Shown: piece by piece, positions 22,557 through 29,891 of the stretch
How the letters are laid out: every line of letters starts with the position of its first letter
Numbering within the stretch: position 1 is the first letter of the stretch
Origin: Pseudomonas duriflava
GTDB taxonomy: Bacteria; Pseudomonadota; Gammaproteobacteria; Pseudomonadales; Pseudomonadaceae
Reading direction: 5' to 3'
NCBI RefSeq assembly: GCF_007830155.1
Contig: NZ_VLKY01000015.1
Location: forward strand, 20,125-84,124
DNA: 64,000 nucleotides
The notes under the pieces: model-generated
What the model was told of the DNA's origin: nothing
Seen by the model: only the letters and a program-made list of their open reading frames with translations
Databases searched by the model: none
Made by a program: the position numbers and the translations under genes

Positions 22557-23141
22557 ATGTCCTTCGCTGAACAACTGTCCCGCCTGCGTGTGTTTCTAGA
22601 TGCGGACGATCTGCATGAAGAAGCGCTCGACTACATCGCAGCGCATGGTTATCTGACTGCACTGGCCATTTGCCCGGTAAACGTGCCCGAGCGCGAGTGG
22701 ATCGATGCCCTTTTTGCCGAACCACCGCATTACCAGAATGATGCCCAGCGTGAGGAAATCGAGTCCACGCTTATCCAGCTCAAGATGCATATTCTTCGTG
22801 TACTCGGTAGCGATGAAGAACTTGAGCTCCCGTGCGATCTGGATCTAGGTGAGGAGCCCGATGACTCCGACCTGCGCGGCTGGTGCATTGGCTTCATGGA
22901 AGGTGTTTTTCTACGCGAATCGATCTGGTTCGAGCAGGCCGAGGAAGAAGTCAGCGAATTACTCCTGCCGATTATGGTGGGCTCTGGCCTCTTCGAAGAG
23001 CAGCCAGAGTTTAGCGATATCGCCGCTGACCCTGACTTGGTAGACAGCATGATTTCTCAGATTCCCGAAGTGCTGACCCAACTGTTCCTCCTCTGTCATG
23101 CTCCGGAAGAAAAGCCTGCGCTGCTAAAGCCTCGTCACTAA
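22557..23141 (+). CDS. YecA/UPF0149-family protein
   Basis: The 194-residue acidic protein matches the UPF0149 (YecA/YgfB) family: an all-helical N-terminal part with HGYLTALAICPVNVPEREW and the central RGWCIGFMEGVF segment. Its function is not established here; some members carry a C-terminal SEC-C zinc motif, which is missing in this one. It is followed after 15 bp by the DUF454 gene, so the two probably share a message, and it is divergent from recQ. Confidence 0.85.
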   Translation: MSFAEQLSRLRVFLDADDLHEEALDYIAAHGYLTALAICPVNVPEREWIDALFAEPPHYQNDAQREEIESTLIQLKMHILRVLGSDEELELPCDLDLGEEPDDSDLRGWCIGFMEGVFLRESIWFEQAEEEVSELLLPIMVGSGLFEEQPEFSDIAADPDLVDSMISQIPEVLTQLFLLCHAPEEKPALLKPRH

Positions 23142-23156
23142 GACCTTCAACACCGC

Positions 23157-23558
23157 ATGCCCGAACAGGACATACGCGTCAGCAGGCGACCCTGGGTTCG
23201 CTACAGCTTGCTGGCGCTGGGATGGCTTAGCATTGCACTTGGCGTAATCGGCATCTTTTTACCAATCTTGCCGACTACGCCTTTTCTATTGCTAGCGGCT
23301 GCTTGCTTTATGCGTAGTTCGAGGCGGTTTTATAACTGGCTGGTCAATCATCCTCGCCTTGGCCCCTTGATCAAAGATTACCTGGAAGGCGAAGGCATAC
23401 CGCTTCAAGGAAAAATCTACGCTATTACTAGCATGTGGATCAGTATTGGTATTTCCTGCTGGCTGATTCCGTACTTCTGGGCGCGCCTGCTCATGGTGAT
23501 TTGCTCCCTATGCGTAAGCATCTACATCCTCAAGCAAAAAACCCGCTCCCAACCATAG
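23157..23558 (+). CDS. DUF454 (YbaN-family) inner-membrane protein
   Basis: The 133-residue product shows the DUF454/YbaN signature: a first helix LLALGWLSIALGVIGIFLPILPTTPFLLLAAACF, then the polar segment RSSRRFYNWLVNHPRLGPLIKDY, then two more hydrophobic segments. PTTPFLLLAAACF and HPRLGP are the hallmark blocks. Function is unknown. The basic C-terminus (LKQKTRSQP) should lie in the cytoplasm. The start MPEQDIRV is 15 bp after the YecA-like gene. Confidence 0.88.
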   Translation: MPEQDIRVSRRPWVRYSLLALGWLSIALGVIGIFLPILPTTPFLLLAAACFMRSSRRFYNWLVNHPRLGPLIKDYLEGEGIPLQGKIYAITSMWISIGISCWLIPYFWARLLMVICSLCVSIYILKQKTRSQP

Positions 23559-23738
23559 CGGCGATTTTAGGCTTTACGATACGTAATCTTCCAAGTTCGC
23601 TTTAAGCTAGCGAGCAACTCGACTCACAGAGAAAACCAGCCCTCATAGAGCCGCTTACCATGCACCCATAGCAATTATATTCCTATCAACTATTGCGCTT
23701 TGGTTGCTCTACTGCTATCGCATCCCGTCATAAAGCGA

Positions 23739-23756
23739 CCACTACATATAGTGTTA
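23739..23756. promoter_or_regulatory. Candidate NrdR box
   Basis: CCACTACATATAGTGTTA contains CACTA-N4-TAGTG, matching the dyad pattern of NrdR boxes known upstream of ribonucleotide reductase operons. NrdR is the nucleotide-sensing repressor of nrd genes. NrdR boxes usually occur as close pairs; the next similar site is about 380 bp away, which weakens the call. Confidence 0.5.
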
Positions 23757-23873
23757 TGGTGTAAACAAAATTCCTTTCATCTGCTCTTAAAAAAAGATGC
23801 CAAAAACGCGACTGATGGCAAACCTCAGAGCCTGTGCGACTTGCGTCAACATATCCCAAAATTACCCACCTTT

Positions 23874-23882
23874 TTATCCACA
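23874..23882 (+). promoter_or_regulatory. Perfect DnaA box
   Basis: TTATCCACA equals the consensus DnaA box. E. coli nrdAB is regulated by DnaA through such boxes, so a role here is plausible but not shown. A single 9-mer could also occur by chance. Confidence 0.5.
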
Positions 23883-24120
23883 GGCTCCAGTGTCTTATCA
23901 CCTTGCAAAGTGGCAGATAGCGCATTATCTTGTACCCCGCCTCAATGAATATCCCTATATGTTGGGGTTCATCGAACAACCGGACACAAGAGAACCGTCG
24001 TATTGTCAAGTCTTAATGCCGTAAGGCACCGGTTGGTCGAAGCTCTTTTTCAGTGACGATTAACGCAGCTTCGGAATCCTGCCACACTGTATTTCCCTTC
24101 CGAAGTCAAGCCTATCTCTA

Positions 24121-24138
24121 ACCACAACATACTGTGGT
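24121..24138. promoter_or_regulatory. Second NrdR-like palindrome
   Basis: ACCACAACATACTGTGGT has perfect 6-bp inverted arms (ACCACA/TGTGGT) around a six-base centre, about 200 bp upstream of the nrdA start. It resembles the first box in form. Confidence 0.5.
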
Positions 24139-24238
24139 AGGCCTCCTGCTAATGTCACTCACTATTTGGGCCTGCTCATAAGGCTTCCAGGCTCTTTGCT
24201 CTTTACCGTGCCAAGCCACCCGCTGGGCACAACCATGA

Positions 24239-24278
24239 GCGTTTTGCAAAGCCCATCCGGCTGCCGTTTTGCAAAACG
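24239..24278. promoter_or_regulatory. Paired CGTTTTGCAAA operator-like elements
   Basis: CGTTTTGCAAA at 24240-24250 recurs at 24265-24275, where it forms a perfect 14-bp palindrome CGTTTTGCAAAACG (24265-24278). Spacing is 25 bp, about two and a half helical turns, and the second copy ends about 60 bp before the nrdA start, where an operator or leader structure would act. Confidence 0.55.
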
Positions 24279-24337
24279 CTTAGATAGGACCAGAAGTACA
24301 GGTCCATCAGACTGATAACGTTAGGAGACGAACCCGC

Positions 24338-27247
24338 ATGCAGACTGATCTGTCCCGCGAGAAAGCAACGACCGACGGCTTCCCAGCCGACGACAATAAC
24401 CTGGACGTCAAGGCCACTGCCCCTGGCCAACTGCGTGTTATCAAACGTAACGGCACTGTCGTTCCATACACCGACGATAAGATCACTGTTGCGATCACCA
24501 AGGCCTTCCTGGCCGTCGAAGGCGGTACTGCTGCGGCCTCTTCACGTATCCACAACACCGTAAAGCGCCTGACCGAGCAGGTTACTGCAACGTTCAAGCG
24601 CCGTATGCCGTCTGGCGGCACTATTCACATCGAAGAGATTCAAGATCAGGTCGAATTGGCGCTGATGCGCGCGGGAGAGCAAAAGGTTGCCCGTGACTAT
24701 GTGATCTATCGCGAAGCTCGTAGCCAGGAGCGCAAGCGTGCAACTGCTGAAGTTGCCGAGCCGCATCCAAGCATTCGCGTCACCAAGGCCGACGGTACTC
24801 TGTTGCCGCTGGACATGGGGCGTCTGAACACCATCATCTCCGAAGCCTGTGAAGGCTTGGCCGAAGTTAACGGCGAGCTGATCCAGCGCGAAACACTCAA
24901 GAACCTGTACGACGGCGTAGCCGAAAAGGACGTTAATACCGCTCTGGTCATGACGGCGCGTACTCTGGTTGAGCGTGAGCCGAACTACTCCTTCGTTACA
25001 GCCCGCCTGTTGCTCGACAGCCTGCGTGCTGAAGGCCTGTCCTTCCTGAACGTTGCAGAAAGCGCCACTCACCATGAGATGGCCGACCTATACGCCAAGG
25101 CCCTACCCGCTTACGTGGCCAAAGGCATAGAGCTGGAGCTGCTGGACCCGAAACTGGCGACCTTCGACCTGGAAAAGCTGGGCAAGGCGATCAACCACGA
25201 GCGTGACGGCCAGTTCACTTATCTAGGCCTGCAGACCCTGTACGACCGCTACTTTCTGCACAGCAACGGCACCCGATTTGAGCTGCCGCAGCTGTTCTTC
25301 ATGCGCGTCGCCATGGGCCTGTCTCACATGGAAGCAGACAAAGAAGCCCGTGCTATCGAGTTCTACAATCTGCTGTCCAGCTTTGACTACATGGCATCTA
25401 CCCCGACCCTGTTCAACGCCGGCACCCTGCGTCCACAGCTTTCCAGCTGCTACCTGACCACCGTTCCGGATGACCTGTCAGGCATCTACGGCGCTATTCA
25501 CGATAACGCCATGCTGTCCAAGTTCGCAGGCGGTCTGGGTAACGACTGGACACCAGTGCGTGCACTGGGCTCCTATATCAAGGGCACCAATGGCAAGTCC
25601 CAGGGCGTCGTACCTTTCCTAAAAGTAGTCAACGACACTGCTGTGGCCGTAAACCAGGGTGGCAAGCGTAAGGGCGCCGTCTGTGCCTACCTGGAAACCT
25701 GGCACCTGGATATCGAAGAATTCCTTGAGCTGCGCAAGAACACCGGTGACGACCGTCGCCGTACGCATGACATGAATACAGCGAACTGGATTCCGGACCT
25801 GTTCATGAAGCGCGTATTCGACGATGGCAACTGGACCCTGTTCTCCCCGTCCGACGTACCGGATCTGCACGACCTGTATGGCAAGGCCTTCGAAGAGCGT
25901 TATGAGTACTACGAGGCCCTGATCGAATACGGCAAGATCAAGCTGCACAAGACCATCAAGGCCAAAGATCTATGGCGCAAGATGCTGTCCATGCTGTTCG
26001 AAACCGGCCATCCGTGGTTGACCTTCAAGGACCCATGCAACCTGCGTAGCCCGCAGCAGCACGTAGGCGTGGTTCATAGCTCCAACCTGTGCACCGAGAT
26101 CACCTTGAATACCAACAAGGACGAAATCGCTGTATGTAACCTGGGTTCGATCAACCTGGTGAACCATATTGTTGACGGCAAGCTGAACATCGAGAAGATT
26201 GGCCGCACTGTGAAGACCGCTGTGCGCATGCTCGATAACGTTATCGACATCAACTACTACTCGGTACCGCAGGCACGTAACTCTAACCTGAAGCATCGTC
26301 CGGTAGGCATGGGCATCATGGGCTTCCAAGATGCGCTGTACCTCCAGCACATTGCCTATGGTTCGGATGCAGCCGTTGAGTTCGCCGACAAGTCCATGGA
26401 AGCGATCAGCTACTTCGCTATCCAGGCTTCCTGTGACTTGGCGGACGAGCGTGGCAGCTACGAGACATTCGAAGGCTCGCTGTGGTCCAAAGGCATCCTG
26501 CCGATTGACTCTGAAAAGATGCTGATCGAAGAGCGTGGCTCCAAGTACATCGAAGTTGACCTGTCCGAGACACTGGACTGGGCTCCGATCCGCGAGCGCG
26601 TAAAGAAAGGTATTCGTAACTCGAACATCATGGCCATCGCGCCAACTGCAACTATTGCCAACATTACCGGCGTATCGCAGTCCATCGAGCCGACGTACCA
26701 GAACCTGTACGTGAAGTCGAACCTGTCGGGCGAGTTCACCGTGATCAACCCCTACCTGGTTCGCGACCTCAAAGCCCGCGGCCTGTGGGACCCAGTCATG
26801 GTCAACGACCTGAAGTACTACGACGGTTCCGTCCAGCAGATCGAGCGTATCCCGCAAGACCTGAAGGACCTGTACGCGACCGCATTCGAAGTTGAAACCA
26901 AGTGGATCGTGGAAGCAGCAAGTCGCCGCCAGAAGTGGATCGATCAGGCGCAGTCCCTGAACCTCTACATCGCTGGCGCCTCGGGCAAGAAGCTGGACGT
27001 GACCTACCGCATGGCGTGGTTCCGTGGTCTGAAGACTACCTACTACCTCCGTGCCCTGGCCGCTACCAGTACCGAGAAGTCCACCATTAACACCGGCAAG
27101 CTGAATGCCGTGAGCGCAGACCCGATTACCGGCGTACAGGCCAGTGCGGCTCCAGCACCAGCCCAGAAAGCTCAAGCGGCACCTGCGCCGGCTCCGGTAC
27201 CCAAGGCATGCAGCATCGACGACCCCGACTGCGAAGCCTGCCAGTAA
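24338..27247 (+). CDS. nrdA: Class Ia ribonucleoside-diphosphate reductase, alpha subunit
   Basis: NrdA reduces ribonucleoside diphosphates to deoxy forms. The 969-residue protein has two tandem ATP-cone domains (RVIKRNGTVVPYTDDKI from about residue 33 and RVTKADGTLLPLDMGRL from about 147), as in P. aeruginosa NrdA. The catalytic barrel follows with SSCYLTTV, SNLCTEITLN (Asn/Cys/Glu) and PTATIANITGVSQSIEP. The C-terminal tail ends SIDDPDCEACQ with the redox-active cysteine pair that shuttles electrons from thioredoxin or glutaredoxin. It is 296 bp upstream of nrdB, with hairpins between. Codon use is that of a highly expressed gene. Confidence 0.97.
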   Translation: MQTDLSREKATTDGFPADDNNLDVKATAPGQLRVIKRNGTVVPYTDDKITVAITKAFLAVEGGTAAASSRIHNTVKRLTEQVTATFKRRMPSGGTIHIEEIQDQVELALMRAGEQKVARDYVIYREARSQERKRATAEVAEPHPSIRVTKADGTLLPLDMGRLNTIISEACEGLAEVNGELIQRETLKNLYDGVAEKDVNTALVMTARTLVEREPNYSFVTARLLLDSLRAEGLSFLNVAESATHHEMADLYAKALPAYVAKGIELELLDPKLATFDLEKLGKAINHERDGQFTYLGLQTLYDRYFLHSNGTRFELPQLFFMRVAMGLSHMEADKEARAIEFYNLLSSFDYMASTPTLFNAGTLRPQLSSCYLTTVPDDLSGIYGAIHDNAMLSKFAGGLGNDWTPVRALGSYIKGTNGKSQGVVPFLKVVNDTAVAVNQGGKRKGAVCAYLETWHLDIEEFLELRKNTGDDRRRTHDMNTANWIPDLFMKRVFDDGNWTLFSPSDVPDLHDLYGKAFEERYEYYEALIEYGKIKLHKTIKAKDLWRKMLSMLFETGHPWLTFKDPCNLRSPQQHVGVVHSSNLCTEITLNTNKDEIAVCNLGSINLVNHIVDGKLNIEKIGRTVKTAVRMLDNVIDINYYSVPQARNSNLKHRPVGMGIMGFQDALYLQHIAYGSDAAVEFADKSMEAISYFAIQASCDLADERGSYETFEGSLWSKGILPIDSEKMLIEERGSKYIEVDLSETLDWAPIRERVKKGIRNSNIMAIAPTATIANITGVSQSIEPTYQNLYVKSNLSGEFTVINPYLVRDLKARGLWDPVMVNDLKYYDGSVQQIERIPQDLKDLYATAFEVETKWIVEAASRRQKWIDQAQSLNLYIAGASGKKLDVTYRMAWFRGLKTTYYLRALAATSTEKSTINTGKLNAVSADPITGVQASAAPAPAQKAQAAPAPAPVPKACSIDDPDCEACQ

Positions 27248-27256
27248 TAAGCCATA

Positions 27257-27306
27257 AGCCCTCTCTTCGGAGAGGGCTCGGGGACGGGTTTACCGCCCTC
27301 CCCGAG
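27257..27306 (+). promoter_or_regulatory. Two overlapping hairpins between nrdA and nrdB
   Basis: AGCCCTCTC (27257-27265) pairs perfectly with GAGAGGGCT (27270-27278) across a TTCG tetraloop. CTCGGGG (27277-27283) pairs with CCCCGAG (27300-27306). They share two bases, so the two full stems compete. No T-run follows, so partial termination, RNA processing or mRNA protection are all possible. Confidence 0.55.
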
Positions 27307-27543
27307 CGCTATACCCAACACAACAAGTACTGAAAGATCGGCTTCAAAGACCGATTGGCCTGGCGCTGCCTTGAGCATGATTTCAGGGGCTCCTCTTGGC
27401 AGATCCGGCGTGATTCGGGCAAAACCACAAACGGCTGGCCCGGCAGGTAACGCCCAATCAAACACTGTGCCCTTTGTGCACTCAAAGAACATATAGATTT
27501 ACTGATCGGCCAAGTAGCCGGTCCTCATGCAGGAGAACACACC

Positions 27544-28788
27544 ATGCTGAGCTGGGACGAATTCGAGAAAGACGACGAAGTAACCACCACACCTTCCGCT
27601 GCGCAGCAAGGCAACGACATGCCTTTAGAAAAGCTGGACAGCGTAGGCGGTGCTGCTGCCCATGAAGCCCGTGCCGTGGAAGCTGGCGACTCCGATGCCG
27701 TTGCTCGCGCCAAGGCTGCGTTGAACGAGCTTGATATTCAGGAAGGCCTGGATGATCTGGAAGGCTCCGCTGCCCGCGTACAAGTTGGCGACAAGCAGAT
27801 GATCAACGCCCGCGCCGACCTGAACCAACTTGTACCCTTCAAGTACGACTGGGCCTGGCAGAAGTACCTGGATGGCTGCGCCAACCACTGGATGCCGCAG
27901 GAAGTCAACATGACTGGGGACATCGCCCTGTGGAAGAGCGCTGACGGCCTTTCTGAAGACGAGCGCCGTATCGTTAAGCGTAATCTGGGCTTCTTCTCCA
28001 CGGCCGACTCCCTGGTTGCCAACAACCTTGTGCTGGCCGTGTACCGCCTGATCACCAACCCCGAGTGCCGCCAGTACATCCTGCGCCAGGCATTCGAAGA
28101 GGCGATCCACACCCACGCGTACCAGTACTGCATCGAATCCCTGGGCATGGACGAAGGCGAAATCTTCAACATGTACCACGAGATTCCGTCAGTCGCGAAG
28201 AAAGCGTCCTGGGGCCTCAAGTACACCCGCTCCATCTCCGACCCAGAATTCAAGACCGGCACACCCGAGACGGATCGTCAGTTCCTCAAGAACCTGATCG
28301 CGTACTACTGCGTACTGGAAGGTATCTTCTTCTACTGCGGTTTCACCCAGATCCTTTCCATGGGCCGTCGTAACAAGATGACCGGTACTGCCGAGCAGTT
28401 CCAATACATTCTGCGTGACGAGTCCATGCACCTGAACTTTGGCATCGACATGATCAACCAGATCAAGATCGAGAACCCGCACCTGTGGGATGCCCAAATG
28501 AAGGACGAAGCCACCCAGATGATTCTCCAGGGCACTCAGCTCGAAATCGAATACGCGCGCGACACCATGCCCCGCGGCGTACTGGGCATGAACGCGGCCA
28601 TGATGGAAGATTATCTAAAGTTCATCGCCAACCGCCGCCTGACCCAGATCGGCCTGAAGGAAGAGTATCCAGGTACTACTAACCCCTTCCCGTGGATGAG
28701 CGAAATCATGGACTTGAAGAAAGAGAAGAACTTCTTTGAGACGCGGGTAATTGAGTATCAGACTGGTGGGGCTTTGAGCTGGGATTGA
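27544..28788 (+). CDS. nrdB: Class Ia ribonucleoside-diphosphate reductase, beta subunit
   Basis: NrdB carries the diiron centre and tyrosyl radical needed by NrdA. The 414-residue protein has the ferritin-like core with the iron ligands in [16 protein letters not shown] and in the second pair [14 protein letters not shown]. The N-terminal 80 residues are an acidic extension beyond the E. coli protein, as in other pseudomonad NrdB. The C-terminal tail, which binds NrdA, ends TGGALSWD. The ATG follows AGGAG. A strong terminator lies 60 bp after the stop. Confidence 0.96.
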   Translation: MLSWDEFEKDDEVTTTPSAAQQGNDMPLEKLDSVGGAAAHEARAVEAGDSDAVARAKAALNELDIQEGLDDLEGSAARVQVGDKQMINARADLNQLVPFKYDWAWQKYLDGCANHWMPQEVNMTGDIALWKSADGLSEDERRIVKRNLGFFSTADSLVANNLVLAVYRLITNPECRQYILRQAFEEAIHTHAYQYCIESLGMDEGEIFNMYHEIPSVAKKASWGLKYTRSISDPEFKTGTPETDRQFLKNLIAYYCVLEGIFFYCGFTQILSMGRRNKMTGTAEQFQYILRDESMHLNFGIDMINQIKIENPHLWDAQMKDEATQMILQGTQLEIEYARDTMPRGVLGMNAAMMEDYLKFIANRRLTQIGLKEEYPGTTNPFPWMSEIMDLKKEKNFFETRVIEYQTGGALSWD

Positions 28789-28848
28789 CAACCTCTTGCT
28801 CCAGTAAATTTGGTCTTACACCGCTATGGGTGTTAGAAGCAAACTAAT

Positions 28849-28878
28849 AAAAAGCCCCGCCTATTGCGGGGCTTTTTT
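28849..28878 (+). terminator. Intrinsic terminator after nrdB
   Basis: AAAAAGCCCCGC pairs with GCGGGGCTTTTTT across a five-base loop, followed by T residues. Confidence 0.93.
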
Positions 28879-29090
28879 ATGAAAACTAATCATTAAGCTC
28901 TTTTCCGCTGTTTAAAATATTAATTTTTCGTTTAACAGAGGCCATTTAGAAATGGCCGGGACAGCAACATTCGAGCATCTCATTGTATAGGCTATAACGC
29001 TCGCCTCCCTACGAATCGATATCTTTCTACAATAAAGCAATGTTTCTCAATGAGCCGACAGCTAATATCCAAGATTTTTAATAGAGAAAT

Positions 29091-29708
29091 TTAAAGGGGA
29101 TAAGAAAAACCTTTTCCCTGACTAAAGTACCGGACTGTCTTAGTATTTTCATCTAGTGCAGCGCAGTTACGAGAACCGCAAGCCAAAAATATTAACTTTC
29201 CAGATTCACCCGTTAACGTAATGAGACGTCTCGAATCTTTTTGTCCTTCACTGAGTATATTTCTAGCCTTTTCTTCTCCGTTTCTTTCAACAGCCGCCAA
29301 AAAGGATATAAACACGATCATAGCGATCACAGCAAAAAAAAATTTCCCTGTTATCTTTTTTGACTTTTGCTCTATCGCCACATCCTCTCTTTTTCCAAGT
29401 ATCTTTCTTTTCCAGAAAACATACCTACGACGAGATTTATACCCTTTACGCAAATGATCTATATAGCTAGGCAAAACTCCATGCGACCAAACGAAGGAAA
29501 TTAGCGAAACCACAGTAATAAATTTAAAAACAATACCAAATGAATTTAAAAGACCTGTGTATAAAACATTATGGAACCCTATATCCAAGACATCCGGGTC
29601 TAGCCTAAATACTGAGTAGTATCCTCGATTGCTGGCTGTGCCCACGCAATAAAAAAATGCCGTAGTCAAAGCAAGAAAAACAGCGCTATCGAATATCTTT
29701 TTAAACAT
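29091..29708 (-). CDS. Hypothetical membrane protein, AT-rich, downstream of the multidomain helicase gene
   Basis: The family is not recognised. The 205-residue product (start MFKKIFDSAVFL, ATG at 29708 after a strong GGAGAGG site) has hydrophobic segments at about residues 8-25, 50-75 and 115-135, separated by a very basic stretch (RKGYKSRRRYVFWKRKILGKR) that should face the cytoplasm. The C-terminal 70 residues look like a soluble domain with two close cysteines (ACGSRNC). Base composition is clearly more AT-rich than the core genes, which suggests acquisition. It lies 184 bp after the large helicase gene on the same strand, with a perfect hairpin between. A membrane effector is one possible reading, without direct evidence. 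Confidence 0.7.
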   Translation of the reverse strand: MFKKIFDSAVFLALTTAFFYCVGTASNRGYYSVFRLDPDVLDIGFHNVLYTGLLNSFGIVFKFITVVSLISFVWSHGVLPSYIDHLRKGYKSRRRYVFWKRKILGKREDVAIEQKSKKITGKFFFAVIAMIVFISFLAAVERNGEEKARNILSEGQKDSRRLITLTGESGKLIFLACGSRNCAALDENTKTVRYFSQGKGFSYPL

Positions 29709-29791
29709 AGCCTCTCCAAACAAGATCACTAGACAAAAAGATTAAAAAATACTGAAACGCTGCATGCGAAAAACACTGCATTACTTTAAAC

Positions 29792-29822
29792 GATAAACTA
29801 ACTAGTTTGTAGTTAGTTTATC
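29792..29822. repeat. Perfect 13-bp AT-rich inverted repeat between the island genes
   Basis: GATAAACTAACTA (29792-29804) is followed by the five bases GTTTG and its exact reverse complement TAGTTAGTTTATC (29810-29822). It lies about 84 bp upstream of the membrane-protein start and 70 bp downstream of the helicase stop. It could be an operator dyad or an RNA stem; no clear T-run follows on the minus strand. Confidence 0.65.
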
Positions 29823-29891
29823 TATACGGGACTAGCTTATTTGAGCTACAGTTAACCGGAAAACATCTTTATTTTTTGTATAAAATTTCGC

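Larger units (their letters stand above)
23559..24337 (+). promoter_or_regulatory. 779-bp regulatory region upstream of nrdA
   Basis: No supported gene lies here. The region holds a candidate NrdR-type palindrome at 23739-23756, a perfect DnaA box at 23874-23882, a weaker CCCTATATGTTGGGG dyad near 23953, a second palindrome at 24121-24138 and a pair of CGTTTTGCAAA elements at 24239-24278. Its size and content suggest complex cell-cycle and oxygen control of nrdAB. Confidence 0.6.

Noticed and set aside
23700..23948. Plus-strand ORF of 82 codons upstream of nrdA
   Set aside because: It runs across the NrdR-like and DnaA sites, lacks a ribosome site and resembles nothing.
25970..27175. Long antisense frame of about 400 codons within nrdA
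   Set aside because: It is the mirror of a codon-biased, highly expressed gene. It has no family signature or ribosome site.
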